Assembly: GCF_020520425.1 (NCBI RefSeq)
Contig: NC_079492.1
Span: 145,421,861-145,485,860 of the forward strand
Direction: 5' to 3'
Origin: Spinacia oleracea
Taxonomy: Eukaryota > Streptophyta > Magnoliopsida > Caryophyllales > Amaranthaceae
Length of the DNA: 64,000 nt
Part shown: piece after piece, positions 23,845 through 38,908 of the stretch
Layout: every line of letters begins with the position of its first letter
Numbering within the stretch: the stretch's first letter is position 1
The notes under the pieces: generated by a model
Database searches by the model: none
Told to the model about the DNA's origin: nothing
Seen by the model: only the letters and a program-made list of their open reading frames with translations
Made by a program: the position numbers and the translations under genes

Positions 23845-24446
23845 CCTTTGTTTCAAAATGATATTTTCCATTACAATTTACGCAGAAATATGTAAGAACG
23901 TGGATGAGTATAATAAAAATATAAATAAAGTGTGAGAGAGTATAAAATGTGGGTAGATGTAAGACAAAAATGAATAGAGCAAAACAAAATGTAAATTTAG
24001 TGGGTTAAGAATGGTAAAATAGTACGTAGTGTATATTCTTACAAAGTACAAAGCACAATATACTCCCTCCGTCCCGGAATACTCGACCCGGTTTGACCGG
24101 CACAGAGTTTAAGGGATTTGAATTGACTTATTTAATTTAATAGGTAGTAGTTGATAGTGGAGTATTATTTTAATGTAGTTAGTGGGAAATATGTAAAGGG
24201 GTGGGGTTGGGGAGAGTATGGGTTGAATTTTTAATTATTTTTTGTATGAAGTAGGGTGTAGGTGGGTTAATAGGGGTGGAGTGAGAAATAATATAATATT
24301 GTTAGAATATTTCCATTTTTAGAAACAGGTCAAGTATTAAGGGACGACCCGATAAGGAAAACAGGTCAAGTATTCCGGGACGGAGGGAGTAAAAAACATT
24401 ATGAAAATGATTAAAAAAAAGTGCAAATATCGGTACGAAACTGAGG
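23845..24446. mobile_element. Stowaway-like MITE interrupted by a second Stowaway
   Basis: The left end CCTTTGTTTCAAAATGATAT and, inverted, the right end CCTCAGTTTCGTACCGATAT are flanked by TA. The 327-bp element at 24063 lies inside it, so the outer element is older. Without the insert it would be about 270 bp. Confidence 0.65.
24063..24389. mobile_element. Stowaway MITE (family G, 327 bp)
   Basis: CTCCCTCCGTCCCGGAATAC at the left, inverted at the right (GTATTCCGGGACGGAGGGAG), with TA flanks. It is close in sequence and identical in length to the element at 43300. Subterminal CGACCCGGTTTGACC and ACAGGTCAAGTATT words are kept. Confidence 0.92.
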
Positions 24447-25209
24447 TAGTAGTATCCAATTAAACCTTTTCAGTCAGTATTTCTTACTTTATTTACATTT
24501 TTCTTACACAGTTACACTTACGTACTCACATTTTTACATCATTTCTCTTACTCTATCCACATCTTTCTTACATCTACTCAACTTTCATTAAGAGTACTCC
24601 GTAGAAAGAATAGTCCATCATAAATGAGATAAACAAAAGAAACTAACAAAGGAAAACTAATTTAGCACGTCACTTTATTAATTTTGACACATTTCTAAGT
24701 GAGTAGCGCTTAATTTCATATCCTCTCACAATGGATGTGCCAAAATCGCTTCCCAAAACGACATATGTGAGAATATACAGAGTAATACCTGTATTTATTA
24801 GAGTATTTTAAAAAAACAAAGAAAGAAAGGCGACATGATGCAGTGATGACTGATGATGGGTCCAGTGAGCAGTGTGGAGTGATGAGTTGAGGGTATGGGT
24901 TACTAATGAGGTCCAAGCTGTCAACTGCGAAGGGAGTAATACTCTTAAGTTGGTTCAGTCTGGCCAAAGTCCAGAGCACAAATGCAAGGGCAGCTCATAA
25001 CTGGCCTGGCTACGAACATTTTGATTTGTTATGAGCCATGTGGACGTGCTTCTCTATTTTCATCCTTTTCGACTTGCTTCTTTCTCTGCCCTACCTCTCC
25101 AACTCTCCACTGCAATTTCACTTTTCCGTGTTTCCAATTTGTACTGACATTATCACAATAACTCCAATAACTCTGAACCTTCCTATTCTAAGTCTACATT
25201 AACTACTAC

Positions 25210-25406
25210 AGTAATATAGCAGTTTACCAATTGTCTGTTGATTTAGTGGTAATAGGGGCTGGACTTGGTAGGGAGGACTCGTGTTCGATCCCCTACAACA
25301 AAAATTGGGAAGGGTCTGGATTTATCCACCCAGAACTCGTTCCGAATCTGAATTAACCCTAAGGATAAACCGGGTGTTAACACCAAAAAAAGTAATATAG
25401 CGGTTT
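25210..25406 (+). mobile_element. tRNA-derived SINE (CCTGTTGGTTCAGTGG family), TSD about 16 bp
   Basis: The body 25226-25390 has TGATTTAGTGGTAA (A-box-like), GTGTTCGATCCCC (B box) and a tail ACACCAAAAAAA. The flanks AGTAATATAGCAGTTT and AGTAATATAGCGGTTT differ at one base, as expected for a slightly aged target duplication. Confidence 0.88.
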
Positions 25407-25854
25407 TATTAATTTTGACATGCCTTCGTGAAAGTAGAGGTCACAAATGTTCTTGAAAGAGGGGAGTGCCAAAATCTTTTTTCGTCTTTAGAAATGGAAC
25501 CTCGTGACGAAATTGTGAGACTCATATTCAATCAACGATGGAGTACTCCACTACGTACAAATTAAGAGGGAGGGTCTTCAACAGAAAGTGTAATATCTTT
25601 TTGCAGACATGCATGCATGCATGCACGCAAAGATTGCTACTCTCTCATACTACAAGTACTTTGTATTTATGATCGAAGACATTCCTTTTTGGTCTCACGT
25701 CTTTTGCACACCTTAATCATTTATTCTCATGCATTTTGGGTTGGCCTCACAAGAAAGATGGCTTTCTTTTCAAGTATCTTGATCTCTTGGTTCACCTTTT
25801 TCTACATTCTAAGATAAATATATACCACCCTTTTTAGCAATAAGAGGCCGTTTG

Positions 25855-26234
25855 GTTGGAGAGGGAGAAAGGGAAAGAGAATGAGAAAAAAGAATAAAAA
25901 AGAATGGAATGAAAACCCTTTGTTAAAGAATGGTGTTTGGTATTCTAATTCTTCTCCCATCTTTCTCCTAATTAACATAAATAACAATAATAATAATAAT
26001 AATAATATTTATTATTTATTACTTGTTACGAAGTATTTAAAAAGGGTGGTTAAGGGAAAGAGAATGGAAAACCTTGGGGGAAGAGGGTATCATTGAAGAG
26101 GGATTTGGGGTAAGTGAAAAAGAAAAGAGGGTAAAAGGAATGACAAAAACCACCAAACAAACAGCAACGTACAAAGGGAATGATAACCCATCATTCCATT
26201 TCCATTTCCAGAAAACCCCCAACCTAACGCCCCC
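25855..26234. mobile_element. hAT-like MITE (GGCCGTTTGGTTGG family)
   Basis: Left end GGCCGTTTGGTTGGAGAGGG and inverted right end GGGGGCGTTAGGTTGGGGGT. The interior is A/G-rich at the left and contains an (AAT)n run near 25985. It spawns overlapping spurious frames. The target duplication is not clear. Confidence 0.6.
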
Positions 26235-26256
26235 TAAATGTCTATTCACTTACATA

Positions 26257-26482
26257 CTTCTCCATCCCTAAAAGATTGTCTCAAGCCACATTTTTAACTT
26301 TATTAAGAAAGAAGGCAAAAGAAAAGCAAGCTAGTGAGTTGGTACTCTTGTCTTTTTGCTAATTTAAATAATAGAATGTGTGAAGAGACATGTGAGAACC
26401 ACATACTATATATGGTGATAAAGTAAACTCAAATGGACAGACCGAAACGGAAATTTGGACAATCTTTTGAGGACAGATGGAG
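26257..26482. mobile_element. Stowaway MITE (226 bp)
   Basis: CTTCTCCATCCCTAAAAGAT at the left and the inverted CTCCATCTGTCCTCAAAAGA at the right, with TA flanks. Non-coding. Confidence 0.8.
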
Positions 26483-27032
26483 TATATTCGATACCATTCG
26501 ATGAGAGGCTAAACTACTACAGTTTGCACCATACAAAAGCGATAGCGACCTAAATGTTCGCTAGAGTTAATTGGCATGGTACTATACTAGACAATTTGTC
26601 CTTATAAAACTATGGATCTTCTGCATAATTATACACTCGGGTGTATCGCGCACACATAACACTCTTACTACTGCTCATTTGGTCTTGGACCTGTTGGTCA
26701 TGTAGTTCTTTCGGGCCTTCGTATCTCTGTAGATTTAAGACTACCCTAATACCATTAGACATTAGATGAGATCTAACTCATGGAATAAAATTTGTTAGAG
26801 GATTTTATGTCATTCAAATGGAGGAACAGGGCTCAAAATGAATGCTCTCTATCAGACAATCAGTGAATTAGGTACACTTACTGAAGCCCAAAAACTCAAG
26901 GACTTAAAGCCCACTTAAACAAAGACGTTACACGAGATGACAAGATGCTTCCAAATGTGTGCAGAAAGTAGCATTTGCGTGGCATTAATTTTGACCTCAC
27001 ATAAACAGATATCTCCTTTTTTTTCTTTTTTT

Positions 27033-27252
27033 TTAAGTTAAAACTTTTTTTTTAACACATAGCACACCCGGTTCACCGGAGCTTAGCTCCGACTACATCC
27101 GAATTCGACCCGTGTCGCACACCTTGCTTATGGTGGGTGAGTCTCCCAACAAGAGTTTCTGCATACGGCGAGGCTCGAACTCGAGACCTCCCTTAAGCGG
27201 CATCAAGCTGCTTACCACTTGAGCCAACTCTATGTTGGTTAAGTTAAAACTT
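27033..27252 (-). mobile_element. tRNA-derived SINE (GGCTCAAGTGG family), TSD 14 bp
   Basis: The body 27047-27238 reads on the minus strand: GAGTTGGCTCAAGTGG (A box), GAGTTCGAGCCTC (B box), and an A-rich tail visible as a T run at its left. TTAAGTTAAAACTT is repeated exactly at 27033-27046 and 27239-27252. Same type as the element at 1179. Confidence 0.88.
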
Positions 27253-27845
27253 ATTGGAACCTCAAATTGCCTTTATTTGCTTCTCAACATTTTGCACTAA
27301 CAGACTAACTTAGTATGATAAGAATCATAACATGACATTACTCCAAATCTCTCATGGTAATATGGTAAACACCTAAGGCGTGTTTGACAATAACTTATGA
27401 AATAAAAGCTACTAATTCTAAATATTAGCTATTGGCAAAATAGTGATAATAATTGTAAACCTTCGTTAAACAACTATTTCAATAAGTTCTAACCACGACC
27501 AAAACTCTAATACGTAGTATCTCCTTTCACCTAACAAATCCTAAAATTGTACACCATTTATTCTTATAATTAATCAAAAGCTTCAGGAGGGGAAATCATT
27601 TAAAAAAAATAAAATCCACTCTAATTATTAGCCACACAATTACAAAGCTGATCTTATTAGTTTGTAAAAGTGTAATGCTAATGATATTGTTCCCTAGTTC
27701 AATAGAAAATCATTAGCCATATCCAGTACAGAAAAGCATACATCCTTGTGTCAGACACACGATTCAAGAAAACCCCATAATCCATTTTCCCTGTTTTAAA
27801 ACACACTATTAAGAAAGAGTGGCAGAAGAAGGGATAAAGATATTC

Positions 27846-30443
27846 ATGGTGGTACTAAATTTCCAACCAGTCCAATTCAGAGCCAATATAGCTCACTGCA
27901 GTGGGCAAAGACATGAAAATGGCAGCAGAAATAAAAGAATGGTGATTTTCCGGCCTCGATGTCGAATAACAGAGCCAACAGGTGTGCCTGCTCCTATGGG
28001 ACAAAAGACAAAGTACAAAGATGGGTTTTTTGAGATGATTTTCATGAATCTTTTTGCTAGGAAGATGGAGAAATTTGCATCATCTTCTGCTTCAAAGAAG
28101 AAACAGGAGAAAGATGATGGGTGGTTTAATTACGATTATGAGAGTTTTGTGGATGTGTCGAAGAGAGTAATGCAGGGAAGATCACGGCCACAGCAGCAGG
28201 AAGTTGTCAGGAAAGTTCTCTTGTCTATGCTCCCTCCTGGTGCCCCGGCTCAGGTAATTCCTCCTCCTCTCATAAATTAGTTAATTTATACTACCATGAG
28301 TGAATTCTTAACAAATAATTATAAATTGTTTAATATGTGAAATCTAGAAATGGAATTTATTTATCTTCCCATTCTATGATTCTACATTTCTACATTGATC
28401 CTACCGAAATTGTTCAATCCCATTTTGTGGTACTACATTGTAATGGACTAAATCAAAATGACTCTTAACCCTTTCGCTTCCTTTCCATCCATGGAGTACA
28501 AGATGCTCGTCCCGTTATTGTTTTTGGGTCAATCGGAACAACCACTCTGCAATTGCGGGGTAAGGTTGCGAACGTCCAACCCCTCCCGGAGCCTATGACA
28601 TCGATCGGTTGATCCTATCGAAAAATTTGCTTCCCTCTAGCATCAGCTGAAAATATATTAACTCTGTTTCAAAATGATCTTTACACTTTCTGTTTTAGTG
28701 TGTTTCATAATGTTTTCTACACTTTGCTTTATTCTATTTTTTGATATGAAAATTTACTACCTTATCCTTCTTACCCACCAATATATACAATTTTGACACC
28801 CACGTACATAGTGGGCTTGTATGAAATTTATTATATCTAGAGTGTTGGATCCTCCGATCCCTTGTCGGACACGACACCCTTATAAGAGTCTGAGCAACAT
28901 AGTATTCAACCTACTTTTCTACTTTTGTCTAATTGCCGGAAGTATTGAAAAGGGACTTGATGATTTTCTGGTTAATGATGTGCAGTTCAGAAAATTGTTT
29001 CCGCCAACAAAATGGGCAGCTGAGTTCAATGCAGCCCTTACAGTGCCGTTCTTCCACTGGCTTGTTGGACCTTCTGAGGTAATACACTCCCTTACCCTGC
29101 TCATTTCCCTTCCCCCATTCCCCTCCTAAAAGGGGAAGAAAACTAATGTTTGATAGTCATGATTCAAAGTTTTTCCAATAGGTAAATTTTTCGAGTAAGA
29201 ACAGCTACTTCATAGATAATGCTAATGCAATGCACATTAAAAGAAAAAACTCACGCAATTAATAAAGATAATTCTGAAATGAACCTGGTTTTAGCGGAGA
29301 AGTATTCGTTTTATGCAGCCTCCCCCATGTAATGTGGATCTCCACTCATTGTCTGAAATGATGACTTGCCTAATTCAGTCCATGAAACCTGAAAAGGAGA
29401 TAACATATAAGGTTGATGCAGAATAAGGATCCATATAGGAATACTAGAGGGAACTTCTTGACTTCTATATATTAAACAACTGTGTAGTTGATCTTAGTAG
29501 TTAGTGTTCATGAATAAAAGAACTGGACAACGTTGTTAATTGTTAAGAATAATTCAGCATATGCTTTTCTCCAAAGCTTTAATGCATATATGAATGTAGG
29601 TAATTGAAGTGGAAGTAAATGGAGTGAAACAAAGAAGTGGTGTTCTTATAAAGAAGTGCAGGTAAGCTGTATTACAAGTTCTATTAGTAACATTTACAGA
29701 CATCCCCATTTGATTTGGAGAACAAAATATTTCTCAAGAAAACTAGTCACTCCAACCAATGAAAAACTAACCGATTTTCTGACTAATCTTCGTCATTGTC
29801 TCACCAAGGTATTTGGAGAACAGTGGTTGTGTAGGAATGTGTGTGAATATGTGCAAAATCCCAACACAAGACTTCTTCACCAGTGAATTCGGACTTCCTC
29901 TGACAATGAATCCAAGTATGTTTCTGCACTCTCTTGAAATCTATACAGCTGAAGGAGGTCGATTATCAAAATAATTGAGTGGTTGATTAGTCTACAGTTC
30001 ATACTAATCAAACGACCAATTAGTATGAACTGTAGACTAAAAGCATGGTCATAATTTCCTTAAACCCTGAACTCCATCAGATTGTTCACCTCTGAATCAA
30101 AAGGGATTATACTATCAGTTCAAGTATTTTTTGTATCTTATCTGTTCATTCTGTTTTTAGTTTCTCAATAACAAGCCCTTTTAACAGTCTTTAATCTAAA
30201 ATTTTGAGCAGAATTTGAAGATATGAGCTGCGAAATGGTGTATGGGCAAGTTCCACCACCATTCGAGGAAGATGAAGTCTCCAAACAGGCTTGTTATAAG
30301 GATTTATGTAAGCACAAAGAACTTCAATTACATATTCAATGGAATTAGAAACGCTGTTTTGAGAATATTCTAACTAACAGCTTGTGAATACAGGTTCCAT
30401 GGCAAATCCAAGTGCAAACCTTTGTCCCAAATTACTATCATAA
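27846..30443 (+). CDS. DWARF27-like carotenoid isomerase family protein, 6 exons
   Basis: Exons are 27846-28253, 28986-29078, 29600-29661, 29809-29915, 30212-30307 and 30394-30443. All are GT..AG and in phase, giving 271 aa. The first ATG in the open frame is at 27846 (MVVLNFQPV); the upstream part of the frame opens only with GTG. Family landmarks are YKDGFFE, FVDVSKRVMQGRSR, LLSMLPPGAPAQ, LFPPTKWAAEFNAALTVPF, HWLVGPSEV, a Cys-rich CVGMCVNMCK, and FEDMSCEMVYGQVPPPFEED near the end. D27 is a plastid iron-binding beta-carotene isomerase that starts strigolactone synthesis. This sequence resembles the D27-like subgroup (recalled Arabidopsis At1g64680) more than D27 itself, so the exact isomerisation is uncertain. 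The N-terminal 50 or so residues are basic and variable, as expected of a plastid transit peptide. Intron 4 contains a perfect 22-bp inverted repeat. Confidence 0.93.
29987..30040. repeat. Perfect 22-bp inverted repeat, 10-base loop (D27-like intron 4)
   Basis: The arm TTAGTCTACAGTTCATACTA (plus AT) at 29987-30008 is matched without mismatch by 30019-30040. The hairpin lies inside intron 4 of the D27-like gene. It is probably a small palindromic insertion; the stem is too short for a typical plant miRNA precursor. Confidence 0.9.
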
Positions 30444-30658
30444 GAGATGCCTGCGCGATTTCAGTAATTACCTACTTCAACAACTAGTGGAACCAGAGTT
30501 GTATAACTATATACTGAGAAGATAACACACATTTATACATGTATAGAAACAAACAAGTTCAACCTATGTAGTCATCAATTTTTTGCTCCTATCTGAACAT
30601 TGAACATTATTCATCCAATGATCAAATCTGTCTGTAATTGCTGTATGGAGTTGTTTTC

Positions 30659-30914
30659 TAAAGATGGTTGTGGGCCGGCCGGCCCAAGGACCGGCCCAGC
30701 ACTGAAAAACCGGGCCTGGGTCAGGCACAAAAGGCCAGGCACTGCTCGAGCATGAAGTTAGGTTAGGCACGACGGCCCAGACCGACAGTCTGTGGGTCTG
30801 GGCTGTGTTTTAAATTTTCATGCCCGGAAAGACGTATAGTGGGCTTGGCATGGACCGGGCCCGTTCAAGCCTGTGGCTTGACCCGAACTCAGCCCGGCCT
30901 ACAGTCGTCTTTAT
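30659..30914. mobile_element. GGGCCGG-rich element, copy 3, with terminal inverted repeats
   Basis: The left end TAAAGATGGTTGTGGGCCGG and the inverted right end TAAAGACGACTGTAGGCCGG differ at four positions. The interior has many GGCCC words on both strands. It lies downstream of the D27-like gene. The paired ends argue for a DNA transposon rather than random GC-rich sequence. Confidence 0.7.
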
Positions 30915-33060
30915 TGTTTTCTCACCATCAACCAATGAGTAGTACCCTTAGGTTCTACAATCTAAGGCCAAATGAATCCTGCCTTCTGGTTTTAGGCACA
31001 GTAAGTGATAGGGTTTGGTAGTACCTCTAGACCTCATAACATGAGAATAATTTGGTAAGTTTAGTACAACCTCAACTCAAGTTGTCAATTTCAACCATAA
31101 ATTATAGGAAGTACGAAGTAATAATAGATTATAAATTTATAATTTCATTAAGTTTGAATTTTTAGTCACTTACATTACTTAAACTGCAAATGCACGTTAA
31201 ACATGACATTTAAGATTTAAAAACTTCATTTATGTGTCAAAATAAGCGGCCCGTTAGCACATTTAGCGCAATGATGTGTAACTAAATGAAAAAGTCAAGC
31301 ATATTATTGAGTAAAGAGAGTGTAAGTCAATCAAGCACGTAATTTTCTCAAATTGTTTACCAAACCTGAAACCTCCCTCAAGGCTCATAGAGTCATAGCA
31401 TAGCGTTCAAGGGTTGTAGATAGCGCTGCACATGAAAAACATAACCAATAATAGTACTTCATCCTACCGGAATTAGTTGGCACGTCGTCATTTTAACCTA
31501 TTAATGCTAATAATTATGACATTAATCATTTAGCCTATTAACATTAATGCTCGCTAACGAATTTTACAATAGTTGAACCAACAAAATCATATCACATAAC
31601 AGTCCCTTTGACAAACCTATCAGAAAATAGTTAGAAAGGAATTGAGTTTCCTATGTTAAGTCATTTTCCTTAATTAAAGCCGTCTGTTAATGCTATTGGT
31701 CCGCTATCCTGCCTAACATCATACTCCTTTTGAGGAATTCAGATGGTAATAGAGCAAACATCCTTTTGACCACAAATAAAATCAAAAATCTGCTAATTAT
31801 AATTTGTGTTATCCGGACTCGGGTATGTGTTAAAGTGTCCAACTCTGCTACTTTGTGAAAATTTTCCATAATTTGGTCGAAAATGAAGTGTTCAGTTATC
31901 GTTGAAGTGTCGAGGAACCGGCATGTATGGATACTTGAGATAAATGAAGAGTTCGAATAACATAGATCAGACAGTACTAAGTTACTAACGAGAGGCGCGA
32001 AAATAATGATAACCGGACAAAATCTCCAAGTATGCAACAAACTCCAAATCATTGGATGCTATCACGTGAAATTCGGTCCTCAACTAATAGTATTTGTTTC
32101 TTTTCACCCATAAGTAAAGAATCCATGATCCAAAGACCAAATCATGACCACATCTACAAAGTTCAAATTAAAACTTGGAGCATTCTAACATGAACTTACC
32201 TTTCTATGGAGTACAATTTCTAGCATGTGACATGAGTCTTTTAGTCCGTGACCAGTTTCCTCAATTCAAGCACCTAACTATGCCTTAAATTTCTTAATTT
32301 GCCTCTAGTTATTACCACTAATACTCAAAACTTGGCACATTCTAGCTATATTAACGTGCAAATTTTGTCTATTAACTTAACCCACTTATTTGAAATATTC
32401 GATAAACATTGTCGCGTTTCCAATTGGTGATACAAGCAGATAGTTCGATGTTCCATTAAATCGACAAAGAACGAGGAAGAAAGTGTGAAAAGGGTAAAAG
32501 CACAAAGTACGTACAATTAGGTGAAATCATGTTCATTTCATTTATACTCCCTCCATTTCTTGTCACAAAAATTTAACCCAACTCTTTCTATAAAAAATGT
32601 GATATCTAACGAAAAACCTAACCCGCTAACAACTTCACTAACCTTTTTCTCAATCCATATTTATTTCACTTTTAAAACACCAATGAAGTACTATCATTTG
32701 TTCGTTTTCAAACAACCAATACATAATTACTCGGTGTAATTGTCTTGTTAATCCAATATTCAACTAAATCATACGGAGTAAAACTCGAACATAGCTTAAA
32801 AGATAGGAGTACCGTACTCCGTAGTTAAACCAAATGGGAGGACTATACTTATTACTTACCAAAGACCTTTTTGTCATGTACTTGTATTGATTGGTTAACA
32901 ATATTCTTGTACTTTCTACCTTAGCCGTTGGGATAAGGCGCAAAATGGACCCCACATAAGACCATATTACGCAGTTGATCCCGTGAACGACCAACGAACT
33001 CTCCCGCCTACACTCAGCCACACTGATTAAAATTCCAGCATTTTTAACTAATTACAGTAG

Positions 33061-36348
<3,288 letters not shown>

Positions 36349-37403
36349 CATATTAGCAATTTAGCATAGCCGATTTGTAAGATTATAACTAGCACAGGTA
36401 TGATTATGTATTTATGAACAAGAATGATCATCCAAAAAAACCCAGCAAGAAAAATTATTCAAGTAATGGAATCAATGTACGATTTCCCCAAACTTCCATT
36501 GCTCATAATTTCAATTGTACAACTTTGGATGGCGGGAAAAGTATTCAACACTTGAAATTGATTAAAATTAATTAATTAAGATACGAAGTATATAGATCAC
36601 AATTTTTAAAAATCTGTAAAATTGAAAAGGAATCAAAAAAACCCTAAAATCAGAGTAGCTGATATAAGTAAAATCATCCAAAAAAATTGAAAAATCGAAA
36701 AATCGAAAAATCGAATCAAAATAAAGCATATGAAAACACAATTGTGCAAGAGAAAGTTTGTTTAATTACCCCGTTCAAACAGCCTGCGGCGCGATTTTAT
36801 GCGAGCGAGAAATGTCGTCCTTCACAAACAGAAAAACACGTACATCTTTTAGATTATTGCGAAAAAATCGTTCGAAATTGCTATTTTGTGTGACATTCTT
36901 TTTCTCCCCCGCAGTCATTTTTCTTTTAACTAGGCCCTTTTGCACAAACAAGTGTGAATGTAAAAGGGCCTGGTTAAATACAAATTTAAAAAGTCCTTTT
37001 AATGGGACAAAATCGCATAATGGTTGATTAATAGTAGGTTCGTAGCAAATTGATTGTTCCACGGAAATTAACACATCTATTATTTTTAATTTTGAGGCAA
37101 CAAGTTAGAACTCGGGGCAAAAAAAATTAAAGACTGAATGTATGTGTATAAGATGTCTAATAGATGCTCTAATATACGAGAGTTATAACGTACAACCTAT
37201 TGGAGTAATAGGTTTTCGCATAGTTTCTTGAGTTGTAGCCTTTTAGGTGGAACAATTTGTTTATTTTGTTGTTATCAATTTTATCAGACACAAGCTATTT
37301 TGTATGTCTATAACTTCGATGACAGTGACACCTAAAGATAGTTGTTGTCCTGTGAGAGTCAGGTTTCAGATGAACCTACGTGCACGACACACGTTAAGCG
37401 CAC

Positions 37404-37638
37404 ATGATGGGCCGAGCCATATCAAAATTTTCAAAAAAAAACAGTCAGGCCCAAGTGCCATCGTGCAGCGTCGTGCCGGGTCAAACTGGGTCGTCATGCC
37501 TAAACCTAAATTTACTCAATTCAGCATGCTTTATCGTGTTTTTTTCAAAAAAAGAATACGCTTAGACCCAACCTGTAACTTTATGCTTGTGCAAGTGTTT
37601 TTTTAGTGTTGAATCGAACCGGCCCGACCCAATGTCAT
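37404..37638. repeat. GGGCCGG-rich short repeat, copy 4
   Basis: Begins GATGGGCCGAGCCATATC and ends GAACCGGCCCGACCC. The interior has the family words CAGCATGCTTTATCGTG and TTTTTTTCAAAAAAAG seen at 47599 and 58349. It creates a spurious frame on the plus strand. Confidence 0.6.
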
Positions 37639-38299
37639 TTAACATGACACCCATAATCCTCGTTAACACGTTTATATTTCGTATGTGTTCCTTTTCGTCA
37701 TGTAAGAGTCATAAAACGATCATAATACCCTTTTTAAATGACATAATCCCTTTTTCACACCAGTGATCTTTGCAATCTACACAACGAGACAATTGACCAT
37801 CTCTTTCTCTATTTCCCTAAGACAAAGGGAAGAGTCCATTTTAACCAAACACGGGTTAAACGACCCCATCTCCATTACTTCAATCGAAGAATCTGACCTG
37901 ATATGTCACCAAATCCATCCATCATCTGTTTATTATCCATTTAATTTGGGTTTTTGTTTTATCTGGATTGGGTGGGTGGTTTACTGGTTTTTCATCGGAT
38001 TAGGATGAAATTGTCAGCCCTACCCTTGTGGCTCATTCGCACACGATTTTTGTTTATCTAAACGACTAAATTTATGTTGACTTAATTTCTCTATATTTAT
38101 ACGATGTATGAGTTTTCTGAATTTATTTTAGCTTACTATAAACTTAACCAAAACTCAGGCTTTGTTTTATTCCTTACAAGGTATGAAGTATGAACTTATT
38201 TTTATTTAAAACTACTTACCTGTGAGTTAAATTGTCTGAATAAATTTGTTAAACTTATCTAAATTGATAGAAGTGTCAACTTATTTTTTTCTAAAGTAA

Positions 38300-38514
38300 G
38301 GCCCTGTTCTGTTCGACTTATTTTGACTTATTTCAGACAAAATAAGTTCAATTAAGTTCAAATAAGTTCAGATAATATAAGTACAACTAAAATAAGTTTT
38401 TTTCAAAGATTTTCACACACAAATAAGTTTATTTCAGACAAAATAAGTTTTTTTCAGATAAAATAAATTCAGATAATATAAGTTCAGTCAAAATAAGTCC
38501 AATAGAACATAGTC
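38300..38514. mobile_element. Inverted-repeat element (AAATAAGTTCAG family), best copy
   Basis: Left end GGCCCTGTTCTGTTCGACTT, inverted right end GACTATGTTCTATTGGACTT, and an interior of repeated AAATAAGTTCAGATAATATA words. It lies 400 bases upstream of the CAND-type gene. The structure fits an hAT-like MITE. Confidence 0.7.
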
Positions 38515-38908
38515 AATATTTTGTGTTTTGGACTTATTTTATCTAATCCGAACGAGCTTTAAATTGGTAAAAACATTTTTTTTTAATACTCTATGGAAAT
38601 TGGAAAGTCAAAGTCGCCGTACGGAAATGAAAAATGCAAATGACAAGGAAATTGTGGTGTTAATTTCCAAATCCAAGAATTTTCTAATCAGTCGGAAAAT
38701 TAAAAGGTAAAACGTCCCTTCCTCCCTATTTCATCTCCTAATTAAACCAAAAGAATTTTTTATAATCAATGGCGTCCTTCATCTCATAAGTAAACGAAAA
38801 TTATACCATTTCCCCTAAAATCCTACCTCAAATCTGGGCTTTCTCCCCATTTCCTGATCCGATCTCCTCAAATCGGATCTCACCACCCCCATCACCGCCG
38901 TCTCAACC

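Larger units (their letters stand above)
22709..27845. other. Intergenic region between GDSL and D27-like genes
   Basis: Apart from the listed MITEs and SINEs, 22709-23844, 24447-25209, 25407-25854 and 26483-27032 show no gene, and 27253-27845 should include the D27-like promoter. The string GCATGCATGCATGCATGC near 25610 is a short tetranucleotide run containing RY-type words. Confidence 0.65.
36349..38908. other. Intergenic region between GH9 and CAND-type genes
   Basis: There are overlapping short frames on both strands at 36687-37074, but their peptides share no known motif and contradict each other, so I do not call a gene. A triple AAAAATCG run lies near 36690. The final 190 bases are C/T-rich, as expected of the CAND-type 5' leader. 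Confidence 0.65.

Noticed and set aside
29987-30040. miRNA precursor
   Set aside because: A 22-bp stem with a 10-base loop is too short for a typical plant precursor, and the outer flanks do not extend the stem.
36687-37074. Three overlapping small frames (68, 89 and 99 aa) on both strands
   Set aside because: They overlap in conflicting frames, show no motifs, and have no splice or promoter context.
37247-37606. 119-aa open frame
   Set aside because: Overlaps the GGGCCGG repeat copy 4 and shows no recognisable domain.
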